64,000 nt of DNA from JBJXHN01 sp046233135 (lineage in GTDB: Bacteria > Pseudomonadota > Alphaproteobacteria > Rhodospirillales > Rhodospirillaceae). Made by a program: the position numbers and the translations under genes. Below, piece after piece: positions 1-7,530 of the stretch (the stretch's first letter is position 1; each line of letters starts with the position of its first letter). Below the pieces are notes generated by a model, which was not told the DNA's origin, made no database searches, and saw nothing but the letters and a program-made list of their open reading frames with translations. The stretch spans positions 1 through 64,000 of the forward strand of contig JBJXHN010000013.1 in the NCBI GenBank assembly GCA_046233135.1, written 5' to 3'.

Positions 1-148
1 AGGCCGCCATGCGCGGGAACAGATCCAGCCACTCCGCCGTCTCCCGCAACAGCACGCCGCCCGCCTCCGAGGTGATATCGCCCCCGTCGAAGGACGCGAG
101 AACCTGTCTTTTCCCGTGATCCCCGAAAAACACCCTGTCATTTTTCAC
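1..148 (-). mobile_element. IS1380-family transposase, N-terminal part (cut by window edge)
   Basis: Read on the minus strand from a GTG at 148, the frame stays open to the window edge. It encodes a segment with QVLASFDGGDITSE followed by GGVLLRETAEWL. This matches the start of IS1380-family transposases, where a conserved F-D-G-G-x-I-T-S-x-A-G stretch precedes a leucine-rich helix. Only about 49 residues are visible, so completeness and the insertion ends cannot be judged. An AraC regulator stub lies next to it, which fits a worn mobile region. The family call rests on this short motif only. Confidence 0.6.
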
Positions 149-191
149 CCATCCCCCATTCTAACGTAACTCCATATTATCACTCGATATT

Positions 192-371
192 ATGGGCTTG
201 GGACGCGGGAGGCGTGACCTATCCGGGTTGATCGAGTCCCGGCTATCGGTCACGGAAATCGCCCATGTGTTGGGATATGCGGACGGAACGTGTTTCACGC
301 GGGCTTGTCGGCGCTGGTTTGGTATGACTCCGTCCGCTTATCGAAAGGCAGCAGGCGGAGGGGACCCGTGA
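192..371 (+). pseudogene. AraC-family regulator, C-terminal DNA-binding remnant
   Basis: The 59-residue frame encodes only the second helix-turn-helix of an AraC/XylS regulator: LSVTEIAHVLGYAD, then FTRACRRWFGMTPSAYRK, the usual family signature. The first helix-turn-helix and the whole sensor domain are missing, because the DNA just upstream belongs to the IS1380-like transposase region. A normal AraC protein is 250-330 residues, so this is almost certainly a fragment left by mobile-element activity. The ATG at 192 is simply the first in-frame ATG and need not be used. Confidence 0.65.
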
Positions 372-455
372 CCTGGGCGCGCCCTGCCGGAGGCAGGTTT
401 GGCATGGCTGGCACTGATGCTCGGTAAGAAATTTTTCTCTGCGGGATTTAGTGTT

Positions 456-905
456 TTATTCAATCATCGCTAGAGTTTTCAGTGTTTCCTTGAGCGCAAG
501 AACCTGATCACGTCCAAGCTTTTCTTCGAGATGGCGTTCATATTCTTCAGCGTGGCTGACAAGCACCTTGTAGGCGTCCTGTCCGTCCTTCCGTAACTCG
601 AGGTATTCCACGCGCCTGTCCTCATCGCTCAGTTCCCGGGAAAGGAAACGTTTTTCTTCCAGAGCCCGCACAGCTCTGGATATTTTCGTCTTATGAATTT
701 TTGACCGCCTTCCAATTTCGTTGGCATTCATTCTCCCATAACGCCCAAGGTGAAATAAAACCCGCCATTCTGTACGGGTCATCCCATAGCGATTCTTGTA
801 GACACTTGAAAATTTGTCGCTCGTTTCCTCCGCGGCCATATTCAATAAATAGGGTGTAAAATTCCGAATGTCAAAATTAGAGGTAGAGTGTTTTTTCTGA
901 GTCAT
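456..905 (-). CDS. MarR-family transcriptional regulator
   Basis: The 149-residue protein has a MarR winged helix: an N-terminal dimerisation helix, then TRTEWRVLFHLGRYG, a helix-turn-helix at about residues 58-85 (NANEIGRRSKIHKTKISRAV) and a wing with DEDRRVEYLEL. The ATG at 905 lies 17 bp from a perfect 8-bp inverted repeat (923-946), the likely autoregulatory operator. It is divergent from the TRAP transporter genes starting at 1190, so it probably controls them and possibly the catabolic operon at 5942, which has a similar half-site upstream. The ligand is unknown, presumably an aromatic acid. Confidence 0.85.
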   Translation of the reverse strand: MTQKKHSTSNFDIRNFTPYLLNMAAEETSDKFSSVYKNRYGMTRTEWRVLFHLGRYGRMNANEIGRRSKIHKTKISRAVRALEEKRFLSRELSDEDRRVEYLELRKDGQDAYKVLVSHAEEYERHLEEKLGRDQVLALKETLKTLAMIE

Positions 906-922
906 GGCTCGATATCAGATGT

Positions 923-946
923 TGATAGTTACAAAATCAACTATCA
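923..946. promoter_or_regulatory. Putative MarR operator (inverted repeat)
   Basis: Perfect inverted repeat TGATAGTT-N8-AACTATCA in the AT-rich gap between the divergent marR (905) and dctP (1190) genes. Size, symmetry and position just upstream of the regulator start fit a MarR-family operator. Extra GTTGAT/ATCAAC half-sites (921-926, 951-956) overlap it. A related TAGTT-N8-AACTA site occurs at 5873-5890. Binding is inferred only. Confidence 0.55.
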
Positions 947-1189
947 CCATATCAACAATTGCGCTGTCGATGATGGATCAAGGAAGGGTCGTCCATGACG
1001 GGTCTGTCCATTCCGTCTTACGCCGCTCGATCGTCCGGGTAAGCCCTGCGACGGGCCTTGGAAGGGGAGACCGATCATACACCGTTTTTCCGTCGGGGAA
1101 GCTACGCGTTGGCACCCTGCGGGACAACGGCTGACCGTGCCAATCGCCGCTCGTCGGTAAAGTCTTCAAAAAAGATCAGGGAGGAACAA

Positions 1190-2209
1190 ATGAAATTCTT
1201 TTTTAAGGGAGCCTTCGCGGCTCTCGTCATGAGTGCAGTCGCGGTTCCGGCGTGGGCAGAGGATATCGAACTGGTGCTGTCCAGCTGGCTGCCGCCGCGT
1301 CATCCGGTCGTGGTCAACGCGATCAAGCCTTGGGCGGAGGAGATCGAAAAGGTCACCGATGGTCGGGTCAGCGTTCGTATTCTCGGTAAACCGCTCGGCA
1401 GTCCGCCGGCCCATTTTGACATGGCGCGGGATGGTGTCGCGGATATTACGTATGGTTTGCACAGCTTCACCGAAGACGACCGGTTTACGAAAGCGGAAGT
1501 CGGGCAGTTCTCGTTTCTGGGAGATGACGCTGTCGCTACGTCAAAGGCCTTTTACACCGTCTATACAGAAGACCTGGACGCTGCGAAAGACCACGAGGGA
1601 ACCAAGGTCCTCGGCCTTTTCATGCACGGTCCCGGATTGCTGCACAATAGCGTGCGGAAAATTGAGACGCCGGCAGATTTCGAGGGGCTGAAGGTGCGGG
1701 TGCCCGGCGGTTACGTGGCGGATATGGTAAAAGGTCTCGGGGCAAACCAGGTATTCATGTCATCTCCGTCCGTTTATGAAGCGCTCTCTCGTGGTGTGAT
1801 TGATGGTGTAGCTTTCACCTATGAGGCCCTGACCGCATTCAATCTGACGGACTACATCAAATATTCGATGACCGTTCCGGGCGGAATCTACAACACGACT
1901 TGGTTTCTTGTCATGAACCAGGGCAAATGGGATGAGATTTCACCAGAGGACCAGAAGGCCATCGAAGGGATCTCGGGTCCGGCTTTTGCGGAACGGGTCG
2001 GCAAGGCCTGGAACGATGCGGATGCGGCCGCGACCGATAAAATCAAGAAAGCCGGGATCGAGCTTCACTCCGCCTCGGATGCCGTACTGGCAAAAATCAA
2101 GACGATAGCCACCAGCCAGGAAAAAGCCTGGGCGGAAAGCCTGGAAGGGGGATACGACGGCCTCGCCGCCCTCGCGCGCATGCGGGAGATGACTGGTGCA
2201 GCACAATGA
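1190..2209 (+). CDS. TRAP transporter substrate-binding protein, DctP family
   Basis: 339-residue periplasmic solute-binding subunit of a tripartite (TRAP) transporter. The first 23 residues form a Sec signal peptide ending PAWA, followed by EDIELVLSSWLPPRHP. The conserved arginine that usually pairs with the substrate carboxylate lies in GLKVRVPGG (about R170), followed by SSPSVYEALSRGVIDG. The ATG at 1190 is chosen because a GGGAGGA ribosome site sits at 1179-1185 and it begins the signal peptide; an upstream in-frame ATG at 1058 would put untypical sequence before it. The gene overlaps the next one (ATGA), forming a dctPQM operon. A carboxylated aromatic or related acid is the inferred substrate. 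Confidence 0.92.
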   Translation: MKFFFKGAFAALVMSAVAVPAWAEDIELVLSSWLPPRHPVVVNAIKPWAEEIEKVTDGRVSVRILGKPLGSPPAHFDMARDGVADITYGLHSFTEDDRFTKAEVGQFSFLGDDAVATSKAFYTVYTEDLDAAKDHEGTKVLGLFMHGPGLLHNSVRKIETPADFEGLKVRVPGGYVADMVKGLGANQVFMSSPSVYEALSRGVIDGVAFTYEALTAFNLTDYIKYSMTVPGGIYNTTWFLVMNQGKWDEISPEDQKAIEGISGPAFAERVGKAWNDADAAATDKIKKAGIELHSASDAVLAKIKTIATSQEKAWAESLEGGYDGLAALARMREMTGAAQ

Positions 2210-2661
2210 CCGTGCGCAAGGCTGAAAACGTCCTGCAGGGGCTGGCAGTGTTGCTGCTGCTGGCCCTCATGATGGTCACGGTCGTCGATGTTGTCGGGCG
2301 TTACTTTTTGAATGCGCCCCTCTCGGGCGCATTCGAGATGACTGAACTCATCCTGGGCGCGCTTGTTTTCGTGAGTTTGCCGATGGTCAGCCGGGCGGGA
2401 GCCCATGTCGAGGTGGATCTTCTCGTCAGCCTTCTGCCCGCGCGGATCAACAAAAAGCTCGAACAGTTTTCGGCACTGGTGTCCGCCCTGGTCCTGGTCG
2501 GTTTCTCCTGGCGGCTTGGGGTGTTGGGGGTTCAGCAGATGGATGACGGTGCGCGGTCCGTTTCCCTGGAAGTGCCCTTGCCGATTTTTGCCTTTCTGGG
2601 GGCTGTGACTTGCCTGTTGTCCGCTTTTCTCGGGGTCTTGCGGGAATTCACTCATGACTGA
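2206..2661 (+). CDS. TRAP transporter small permease, DctQ family
   Basis: 151-residue inner-membrane protein with four hydrophobic segments, the usual layout of the small TRAP subunit. The segment near residue 25 ends DVVGRYFLNAPLSGAFEMTELIL, typical of DctQ (quoted in parts: V-G-R-Y-F, then S-G-A-F-E-M-T-E). Its ATG overlaps the stop of the binding-protein gene and its end overlaps the large permease gene by 8 bp, so the three subunits are translationally coupled. It helps the large permease couple sodium-driven uptake to the binding protein. Confidence 0.9.
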   Translation: MTVRKAENVLQGLAVLLLLALMMVTVVDVVGRYFLNAPLSGAFEMTELILGALVFVSLPMVSRAGAHVEVDLLVSLLPARINKKLEQFSALVSALVLVGFSWRLGVLGVQQMDDGARSVSLEVPLPIFAFLGAVTCLLSAFLGVLREFTHD

Positions 2662-3964
2662 ATCGATTGTTGCACTGGTCGTGCTGCTCGCGCTGGTTTT
2701 TGCGCGGGTGCCGATTGCCTTTGCTATGACCCTGGTCGGTGCTGTGGGCTTCGCCTCCATGAGGGGGTGGGATGCGACAGGAGCCATGGTTGGGAACGCC
2801 GTGTTCGAGACGGGATTGAGCTATTCCCTTTCCGTCGTGCCCCTTTTTATCTTCATGGGTAATGTTCTGGCCAATTCAGGGATTGCCCACGGCTTGTTCG
2901 CGGGGGCAGACCGGGTGTTCGGCCGGGTGCGGGGAGGGCTGGCCCTCGCCTCCGTTTTGAGTTGCGCCGGATTCTCCGCCGTTTCGGGCTCCTCGCTGGC
3001 GACAGCGGCCACCATGTCGCGGGTAGCGGTTCCGCCCATGCGTCGGTTCGGTTATGCGGAAAGCCTGGCCGCCGGCTCGGTCGCGGCCGGGGGGACGCTG
3101 GGGATCCTGATTCCCCCGTCGATCATTATGATCATCTTCGGCTTGCTGACCGAAAGCGATATCGGAAAGCTGTTCATCGCCGGCCTCCTTCCCGGCCTCC
3201 TCGGGCTGTTTTTCTATCTTGTCGCGGTAAAGGTGGCTGTCTCGCTGAATCCATCTCTGGCGCCGCCGGTCTCCGAACCGGAGCCACTGTCACAGCGTGA
3301 CCTTGTGGGCGTCCTGGGGACGTTGGCTCTGTTCGTCTTTATCATTGTCGGAATCTATGGCGGCTTCTTCACCCCCATTGAAGCGGCCGGTATGGGGGCC
3401 TTTTTCGCCCTGGTTCTGGCGTTCGCCATACGCGGGCTGTCCTTCGCGTCCTTTTGGAAGGCCTGTCACGATTCCCTGATTTTTTCGGCGATGATTTTTG
3501 CCATCATCATCGGCGCAGAGGTGTTTGCGGCATTTGTAAACTTCGCCGGTCTTCCGGATGCGTTGGTCTCGCTGGTCTATGAGTACGACGTGTCGGCCTG
3601 GGTGGTGATCGGCGTGATGGTGGCCATTTATCTCGTCATGGGGTGCGTGTTCGAAAGCCTGTCGATGATCCTGCTGACGGTCCCGGTCTTCTATCCGATC
3701 ATTATCCAGCTCGATTTCGGCTCGGGCTTGCTCGCGGACCCGGACTTGAGATTGATCTGGTTTGCCGTAATCGTGGTCGTCGTGACGGAGATCAGTTTGA
3801 TAACACCGCCGGTGGGCATGAATGTCTTCGTCATGCGAGCAACCTTGCCGGACGTGCCATTGGCAACGATTTTCAGGGGAGTCCTGCCCTTCTGGATCGC
3901 CGATATTGTCCGCCTGCTGCTTCTTGTGGCGGTACCGGTGATTTCCTTGGCCTTGCTGATATAA
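2654..3964 (+). CDS. TRAP transporter large permease, DctM family
   Basis: 436-residue polytopic permease with about twelve hydrophobic segments. Family marks include SVVPLFIFMGNVLANSG near residue 57, SGSSLATAATMSRVAVPPM near 115, GGTLGILIPPSIIMIIFG near 150 and ITPPVGMNVFVM near the C-terminus. It forms the transport channel with the DctQ-like subunit. It is the last gene of the transporter operon; a regulator starts 57 bp downstream on the same strand. Length and motifs are those of a complete DctM. Confidence 0.92.
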   Translation: MTESIVALVVLLALVFARVPIAFAMTLVGAVGFASMRGWDATGAMVGNAVFETGLSYSLSVVPLFIFMGNVLANSGIAHGLFAGADRVFGRVRGGLALASVLSCAGFSAVSGSSLATAATMSRVAVPPMRRFGYAESLAAGSVAAGGTLGILIPPSIIMIIFGLLTESDIGKLFIAGLLPGLLGLFFYLVAVKVAVSLNPSLAPPVSEPEPLSQRDLVGVLGTLALFVFIIVGIYGGFFTPIEAAGMGAFFALVLAFAIRGLSFASFWKACHDSLIFSAMIFAIIIGAEVFAAFVNFAGLPDALVSLVYEYDVSAWVVIGVMVAIYLVMGCVFESLSMILLTVPVFYPIIIQLDFGSGLLADPDLRLIWFAVIVVVVTEISLITPPVGMNVFVMRATLPDVPLATIFRGVLPFWIADIVRLLLLVAVPVISLALLI

Positions 3965-4021
3965 GCATTGCCAAACCCATTGTACGGACAGAGGGATGGG
4001 CTATTGCAGCACGAGGCGCCT

Positions 4022-4465
4022 ATGAACGATCAGGTCGACCCCTTGCCACCGACCGAACGCTCCTTGCCGTTTGCTCTTATCCGGGCGCGGGAACGGGTTG
4101 TCGCTCCCCTTCGCGGTATGCTCGCATCGGCGAATGTAACCGAACAGCAGTGGAGGATTCTCCGAGTGCTGCGGGAGCAGGGGGCCATGTCTGGGGCGGC
4201 CCTCGCCAAACGCGCCTGTTTGCGGACGGCCAGCCTGTCGCGGATTCTTCAGACCCTTGTCGAAAAGGGGTATGTCGTCCGTCAACAGGATCCGTCCAAT
4301 AGGCGGCGGCAGACGATCTCTCTGCTGCCGCCCGGGGCGGAGGTGATCGATTCTCACGCACGGGAAAGCCGGCGTGTTACGTGCGACATCGAACAGAGGT
4401 TTGGACCCGAGAAGCACCGCCTTTTGTTGGACCTGCTTGATGAATTGACCCGGTTGGATCCATAG
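4022..4465 (+). CDS. MarR-family regulator, HpaR-like
   Basis: 147-residue winged-helix repressor. The start ERSLPFALIRARERVVAPLR and VTEQQWRILRVLREQG resemble HpaR, the homoprotocatechuate-pathway repressor subgroup of MarR. The helix-turn-helix is SGAALAKRACLRTASLSRIL and the wing DPSNRRRQTISL. The ATG at 4022 is preferred over one at 3968 because a GAGG ribosome site precedes it and homology starts there. It follows the TRAP genes directly and faces the isomerase gene. HpaR-type regulators respond to aromatic acids, which supports an aromatic substrate for this locus. Its target is not identified. Confidence 0.82.
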   Translation: MNDQVDPLPPTERSLPFALIRARERVVAPLRGMLASANVTEQQWRILRVLREQGAMSGAALAKRACLRTASLSRILQTLVEKGYVVRQQDPSNRRRQTISLLPPGAEVIDSHARESRRVTCDIEQRFGPEKHRLLLDLLDELTRLDP

Positions 4466-4503
4466 GAGAGGCGCCCTCATCGGAGTCCGATCCCCTTTAT
4501 TTT

Positions 4504-5145
4504 TCAGGTGGCGTCCGGCTGCTGTTCCGGGGCGGCCTTGATAAAGGCGGGGTGGTCGGTGCTCCGGCCTTCAATGGCGCGCAGACGGGGAAAATCGGAC
4601 AGGTCCACGCCAAAGCGGCGGGCGTTGTACATCTGCGGAATGAGGCACACCTCGAACAAGCCAGGCGCGGGTCCCGCCAGAAAGGGAGAGGCCTGATCGT
4701 CCCTCGCCAGGCAAGCCTCGACCGCCGAGAAGCCCTCGGCTATCCAGTGTGTATACCAGGTGTTCTTTGCTGTCTGGTCCACGTCCAGAGGACCTAAGAG
4801 GTACTTGAGGACGCGAAGGTTGTTCAGGGGATGTATGTCGACCGCAATCATCTGGGCCAGAGCGCGCACATGTGCCCGGGCAACCGCATCCTCTGGAAGC
4901 AGAGCGGGTTCCGGATAGGCTTCTTCAAGGTATTCCAGAATGGCCAATGACTGGAGAAGCACGGTCCCGTCGTCAAGTTGGAGGCTGGGCACGAAGTTCT
5001 GGGGATTGATAGCTCCGTATGCAGGGTCTGCCTGCTCGCCTTTGGCCAGATGAACATAAGCCTCTTCAGCGTCGAGGCCCTTGAGGTTTAGGGCGATTCT
5101 TACGCGATAGGAGGCGGAGGAGCGCCAGTACGTATAAAGCTTCAT
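4504..5145 (-). CDS. maiA: Maleylacetoacetate/maleylpyruvate isomerase, GST zeta class
   Basis: 213-residue glutathione transferase of the zeta class. It starts MKLYTYWRSSASYRVRIAL, the zeta signature with a serine pair in the active site, followed by VPSLQLDDG and QSLAILEYLEE in the thioredoxin-fold half and an all-helical C-terminal half containing QMYNARRFGVDL. These enzymes use glutathione to isomerise the cis ring-cleavage product of homogentisate or gentisate to its trans form. The start at 5145 gives the family length; an ATG at 5187 would add 14 residues and overlap the upstream marR. It is the partner of that marR and probably supplies the fumarylacetoacetate-hydrolase-type enzyme at 6489. 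Confidence 0.85.
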   Translation of the reverse strand: MKLYTYWRSSASYRVRIALNLKGLDAEEAYVHLAKGEQADPAYGAINPQNFVPSLQLDDGTVLLQSLAILEYLEEAYPEPALLPEDAVARAHVRALAQMIAVDIHPLNNLRVLKYLLGPLDVDQTAKNTWYTHWIAEGFSAVEACLARDDQASPFLAGPAPGLFEVCLIPQMYNARRFGVDLSDFPRLRAIEGRSTDHPAFIKAAPEQQPDAT

Positions 5146-5179
5146 CTTTCCGGCTATTTCCTTTGTGCTCAAGGCTGGG

Positions 5180-5665
5180 TCAGCCATGGTCGTCTTCGCT
5201 TGGAGGGGCGATGGTCAGGGCCTTTGCCAGAACTTTTTCCATGAGAGACAGCAGTTGCACCTGCTCCTCCGGCGTCAGAACGGACAGCATTTCCCGTTCC
5301 ACATCGACCACGCGCGGCAGAATGTCCTCCAGCATGGTCCGCCCTTTGCGGGTCAACCGCAAAAGCGCACGCCGGCGGTCGGCCGGGTCCACATGGCGCT
5401 CCAGAAGGGTCCGGTCCGCCAGACTGGCGATGGCACGGGACACGCTTACTTTATCCATTGACGAGCGCTCGACGATTTCTTTCGCCGACAGGGGCTCATG
5501 CTCGTTCAGCACGACCATCGTCCGCCATTCGTTGACGGCAATGCCGTGGCGCTCTGTATAGAGCTGGCGCACCGCTCCCGTTACCGCCGTGTAGAAAACC
5601 CGGACCCTGTAGGGAAAAAACGCCGAAAGCACGAATCGGGGTGTTCTTGAGTCGTTGTCCAACAT
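5180..5665 (-). CDS. MarR-family transcriptional regulator
   Basis: 161-residue MarR protein, divergent from the catabolic operon at 5942 and 34 bp upstream of the isomerase gene. The winged helix is clear: VNEWRTMVVLNEHEPLSAKEIVERSSMDKVSVSRAI in parts, then DPADRRRALLRLT as the wing. It is the third MarR-type gene within 5.7 kb and shares little obvious sequence with the first two, so they are not a recent duplication. The gap to 5942 holds several short inverted repeats that could be its operators. A role as local repressor of the ring-cleavage operon and the isomerase is inferred from position. Confidence 0.85.
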   Translation of the reverse strand: MLDNDSRTPRFVLSAFFPYRVRVFYTAVTGAVRQLYTERHGIAVNEWRTMVVLNEHEPLSAKEIVERSSMDKVSVSRAIASLADRTLLERHVDPADRRRALLRLTRKGRTMLEDILPRVVDVEREMLSVLTPEEQVQLLSLMEKVLAKALTIAPPSEDDHG

Positions 5666-5941
5666 GTCGTCGCGTTCTCTGGAGGCTTATTCCGCGTGGT
5701 TCACCCGGTGGGGAGGTCGGAGGTGCGGAGAAATGATTTCGTTTGAAATTTTATATGCCGTTTTTATCTCTCGTTCAATGTAATTATAAGTCATTGATAT
5801 AAAATAGAAAAAATAATTATTCCGAAGCGGCCGCTGCAATACGTTGTTCCGGGGTGCAGAATTTTGTTGAAATAGTTTCGTATGTAACTAAAAATCCTCC
5901 TCGTTAACGGCCGCACCGCGCGCCAATCGGGAGGGTTCAAA
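5666..5941. promoter_or_regulatory. AT-rich divergent promoter region with inverted repeats
   Basis: This 276-bp gap separates marR (minus) from the VOC-FAH-hydroxylase operon (plus) and is strongly AT-rich between 5735 and 5890. It holds three short palindromes: ATTTC-GTTT-GAAAT at 5736-5749, TCAATG-N11-CATTGA at 5775-5797 and TAGTT-N8-AACTA at 5873-5890. The last resembles the operator candidate upstream of the first marR (923-946). A ribosome site (GGGAGG) precedes the ATG at 5942. Exact promoters were not assigned. Confidence 0.5.
5873..5890. promoter_or_regulatory. Putative MarR operator, second site
   Basis: TAGTT-N8-AACTA lies about 52 bp upstream of the VOC gene start. The arms and the 8-bp spacing are those of the core of the perfect repeat at 923-946 (ATAGTT-N8-AACTAT). 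The shared core suggests that one MarR protein may act at both promoters. Arms this short can occur by chance in AT-rich DNA. Confidence 0.4.
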
Positions 5942-6478
5942 ATGAGCATCGAACGCATTCACCACGTCGCCTATCGGTGTCGTGACGCGAAAGAAACGGT
6001 GGAGTGGTACCAGAGGTATCTGGGAATGAACTTTGTCCTGGCGATTGCCGAGAATCAGGTGCCATCGACCAAGGCGCCGGACCCGTACATGCACATTTTC
6101 ATGGATGCGGGTATGGGGAATATCCTGGCGTTCTTCGAGCTGCCGAACGCGCCCGAACAGTCCAAAGATCCCAACACCCCGGACTGGGTGCAGCACATTG
6201 CCTTCAAGATGGGGGCCATGGACGAAATGATGGCGGTCAAGGATAAGCTCGAGGCCGATGGTATTGACGTCGTTGGACCGACGGACCACGCCATTTTTAA
6301 ATCCATTTACTTTTTCGATCCCAGCGGTCACCGGGTGGAGCTGGCTGTGGATACGGCTACGCCGGACATGAGTGACAAGCTCGATACGGTCAAATGGGAC
6401 ATGTTGGAGGAATGGTCCAAGACCAAACGGGCTCCGCAGCATGCGGCTTGGCTACACTCCCAGGAATTTTCAAGCTAG
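5942..6478 (+). CDS. VOC-superfamily metalloprotein, possible dioxygenase or glyoxalase-type enzyme
   Basis: 178-residue protein with two beta-alpha-beta-beta-beta modules of the vicinal oxygen chelate fold. All four positions that bind metal in this fold are filled: H8 (IHHVAY), E66 (FFELPN), H85 (WVQHIAF) and E133 (HRVELA). The fold includes extradiol dioxygenases, glyoxalase I and epimerases, so the reaction is not fixed by sequence. It is the first gene of an operon with a fumarylacetoacetate-hydrolase-fold enzyme and an FAD hydroxylase. Because no cupin gentisate or homogentisate dioxygenase is nearby, it is the only candidate here for the ring-opening step. That assignment is inference. 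Confidence 0.8.
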   Translation: MSIERIHHVAYRCRDAKETVEWYQRYLGMNFVLAIAENQVPSTKAPDPYMHIFMDAGMGNILAFFELPNAPEQSKDPNTPDWVQHIAFKMGAMDEMMAVKDKLEADGIDVVGPTDHAIFKSIYFFDPSGHRVELAVDTATPDMSDKLDTVKWDMLEEWSKTKRAPQHAAWLHSQEFSS

Positions 6479-6488
6479 GGACCGGATA

Positions 6489-7514
6489 ATGAAGCTCGCT
6501 ACACTGTCCAGCGAAACGCGGGACGGCCAGTTGATCGTGGTCTCGCGTGACCTTTCTAGGTATGTCGCGGTGTCTTCGGTCGCTGCGACTATGCAATCCG
6601 CTCTCGATAACTGGATCGAGATCGCTCCCGAGTTGACTAAGATCTCCGACGCTTTGAACGGTGATCCTTCGATGGGATCACCGTTCGACGAACAGGCCTG
6701 CGAATCCCCACTGCCCCGCGCCTATCAGTGGGCGGATGGGTCTGCCTACGTCAACCATGTGGAACTCGTTCGAAAGGCACGGGGGGCGGACCTGCCTGAG
6801 TCTTTCTGGCATGACCCGCTGATGTATCAAGGCGGCTCCGATTCTTTCATCGGTCCGCGGCGGGACATTCCCCTGAGCTCGGAGGACTGGGGGATCGATT
6901 TCGAGGGCGAAGTCGCGGTGGTCACCGGGGATGTGCCCATGGGCGCCTCGCCAGAGGAAGCTTGTACGCACATTCTCCTGCTGATGCTGGTCAACGATGT
7001 CAGCTTGCGTGGCTTGATCCCCGGCGAGCTGGCCAAGGGCTTCGGCTTCTTCCAATCCAAGCCGTCGAGCGCATTTTCTCCGGTCGCTGTCACGCCGGAT
7101 GAGCTGGGGGACGCCTGGAAAGACGGTAAGGTTCACCTGCCGCTTCTTTGTACCTTGAACGGTGCGCTCTTCGGGAAGGCCGAGGCGGGAGAGGAAATGA
7201 CTTTTTCCTTTCCCGAGATCGTGGCCCATGCAGCACATACCAGGCCGCTCGGGGCCGGAGCAATCGTCGGTTCGGGAACCGTTTCCAACAAGATGGATGG
7301 CGGTCCGGGTAAGCCGGTCTCCCAGGGAGGGCGAGGATATTCCTGCATCGCTGAAATCCGCATGATCGAGACCATCGACGACGGCAAACCTACGACGCCG
7401 TTCATGCGCTTCGGCGACACGATCCGGATTGAAATGCTGGATCGGAAAGGCGCGTCCGTTTTCGGTGCGATCGACCAAAAGGTGGTTGCTTACAACCCTG
7501 ATAAACAGGGGTAG
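6489..7514 (+). CDS. Fumarylacetoacetate hydrolase family protein
   Basis: 341-residue protein of the FAH superfamily. The C-terminal FAH fold shows the metal-binding acids in DFEGEVAVV and the aspartate of LVNDVSLRG, followed by KGFGFFQSKPSSAFSPVA and GSGTVSNKM. These enzymes cleave carbon-carbon bonds of 2,4-dioxo acids such as fumarylacetoacetate or fumarylpyruvate. The ATG at 6489 follows AGGGA; an in-frame ATG at 6372 would overlap the VOC gene heavily. It starts 10 bp after the VOC gene and precedes the FAD hydroxylase by 16 bp. It is the expected last carbon-cleaving step after the GST-type isomerase at 4504. Confidence 0.9.
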   Translation: MKLATLSSETRDGQLIVVSRDLSRYVAVSSVAATMQSALDNWIEIAPELTKISDALNGDPSMGSPFDEQACESPLPRAYQWADGSAYVNHVELVRKARGADLPESFWHDPLMYQGGSDSFIGPRRDIPLSSEDWGIDFEGEVAVVTGDVPMGASPEEACTHILLLMLVNDVSLRGLIPGELAKGFGFFQSKPSSAFSPVAVTPDELGDAWKDGKVHLPLLCTLNGALFGKAEAGEEMTFSFPEIVAHAAHTRPLGAGAIVGSGTVSNKMDGGPGKPVSQGGRGYSCIAEIRMIETIDDGKPTTPFMRFGDTIRIEMLDRKGASVFGAIDQKVVAYNPDKQG

Positions 7515-7530
7515 GGAGGAGAGATCAAAA

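Noticed and set aside
904..1134. 76-codon plus-strand frame before dctP
   Set aside because: It covers the putative operator and promoter gap, has no ribosome site and no recognisable sequence.
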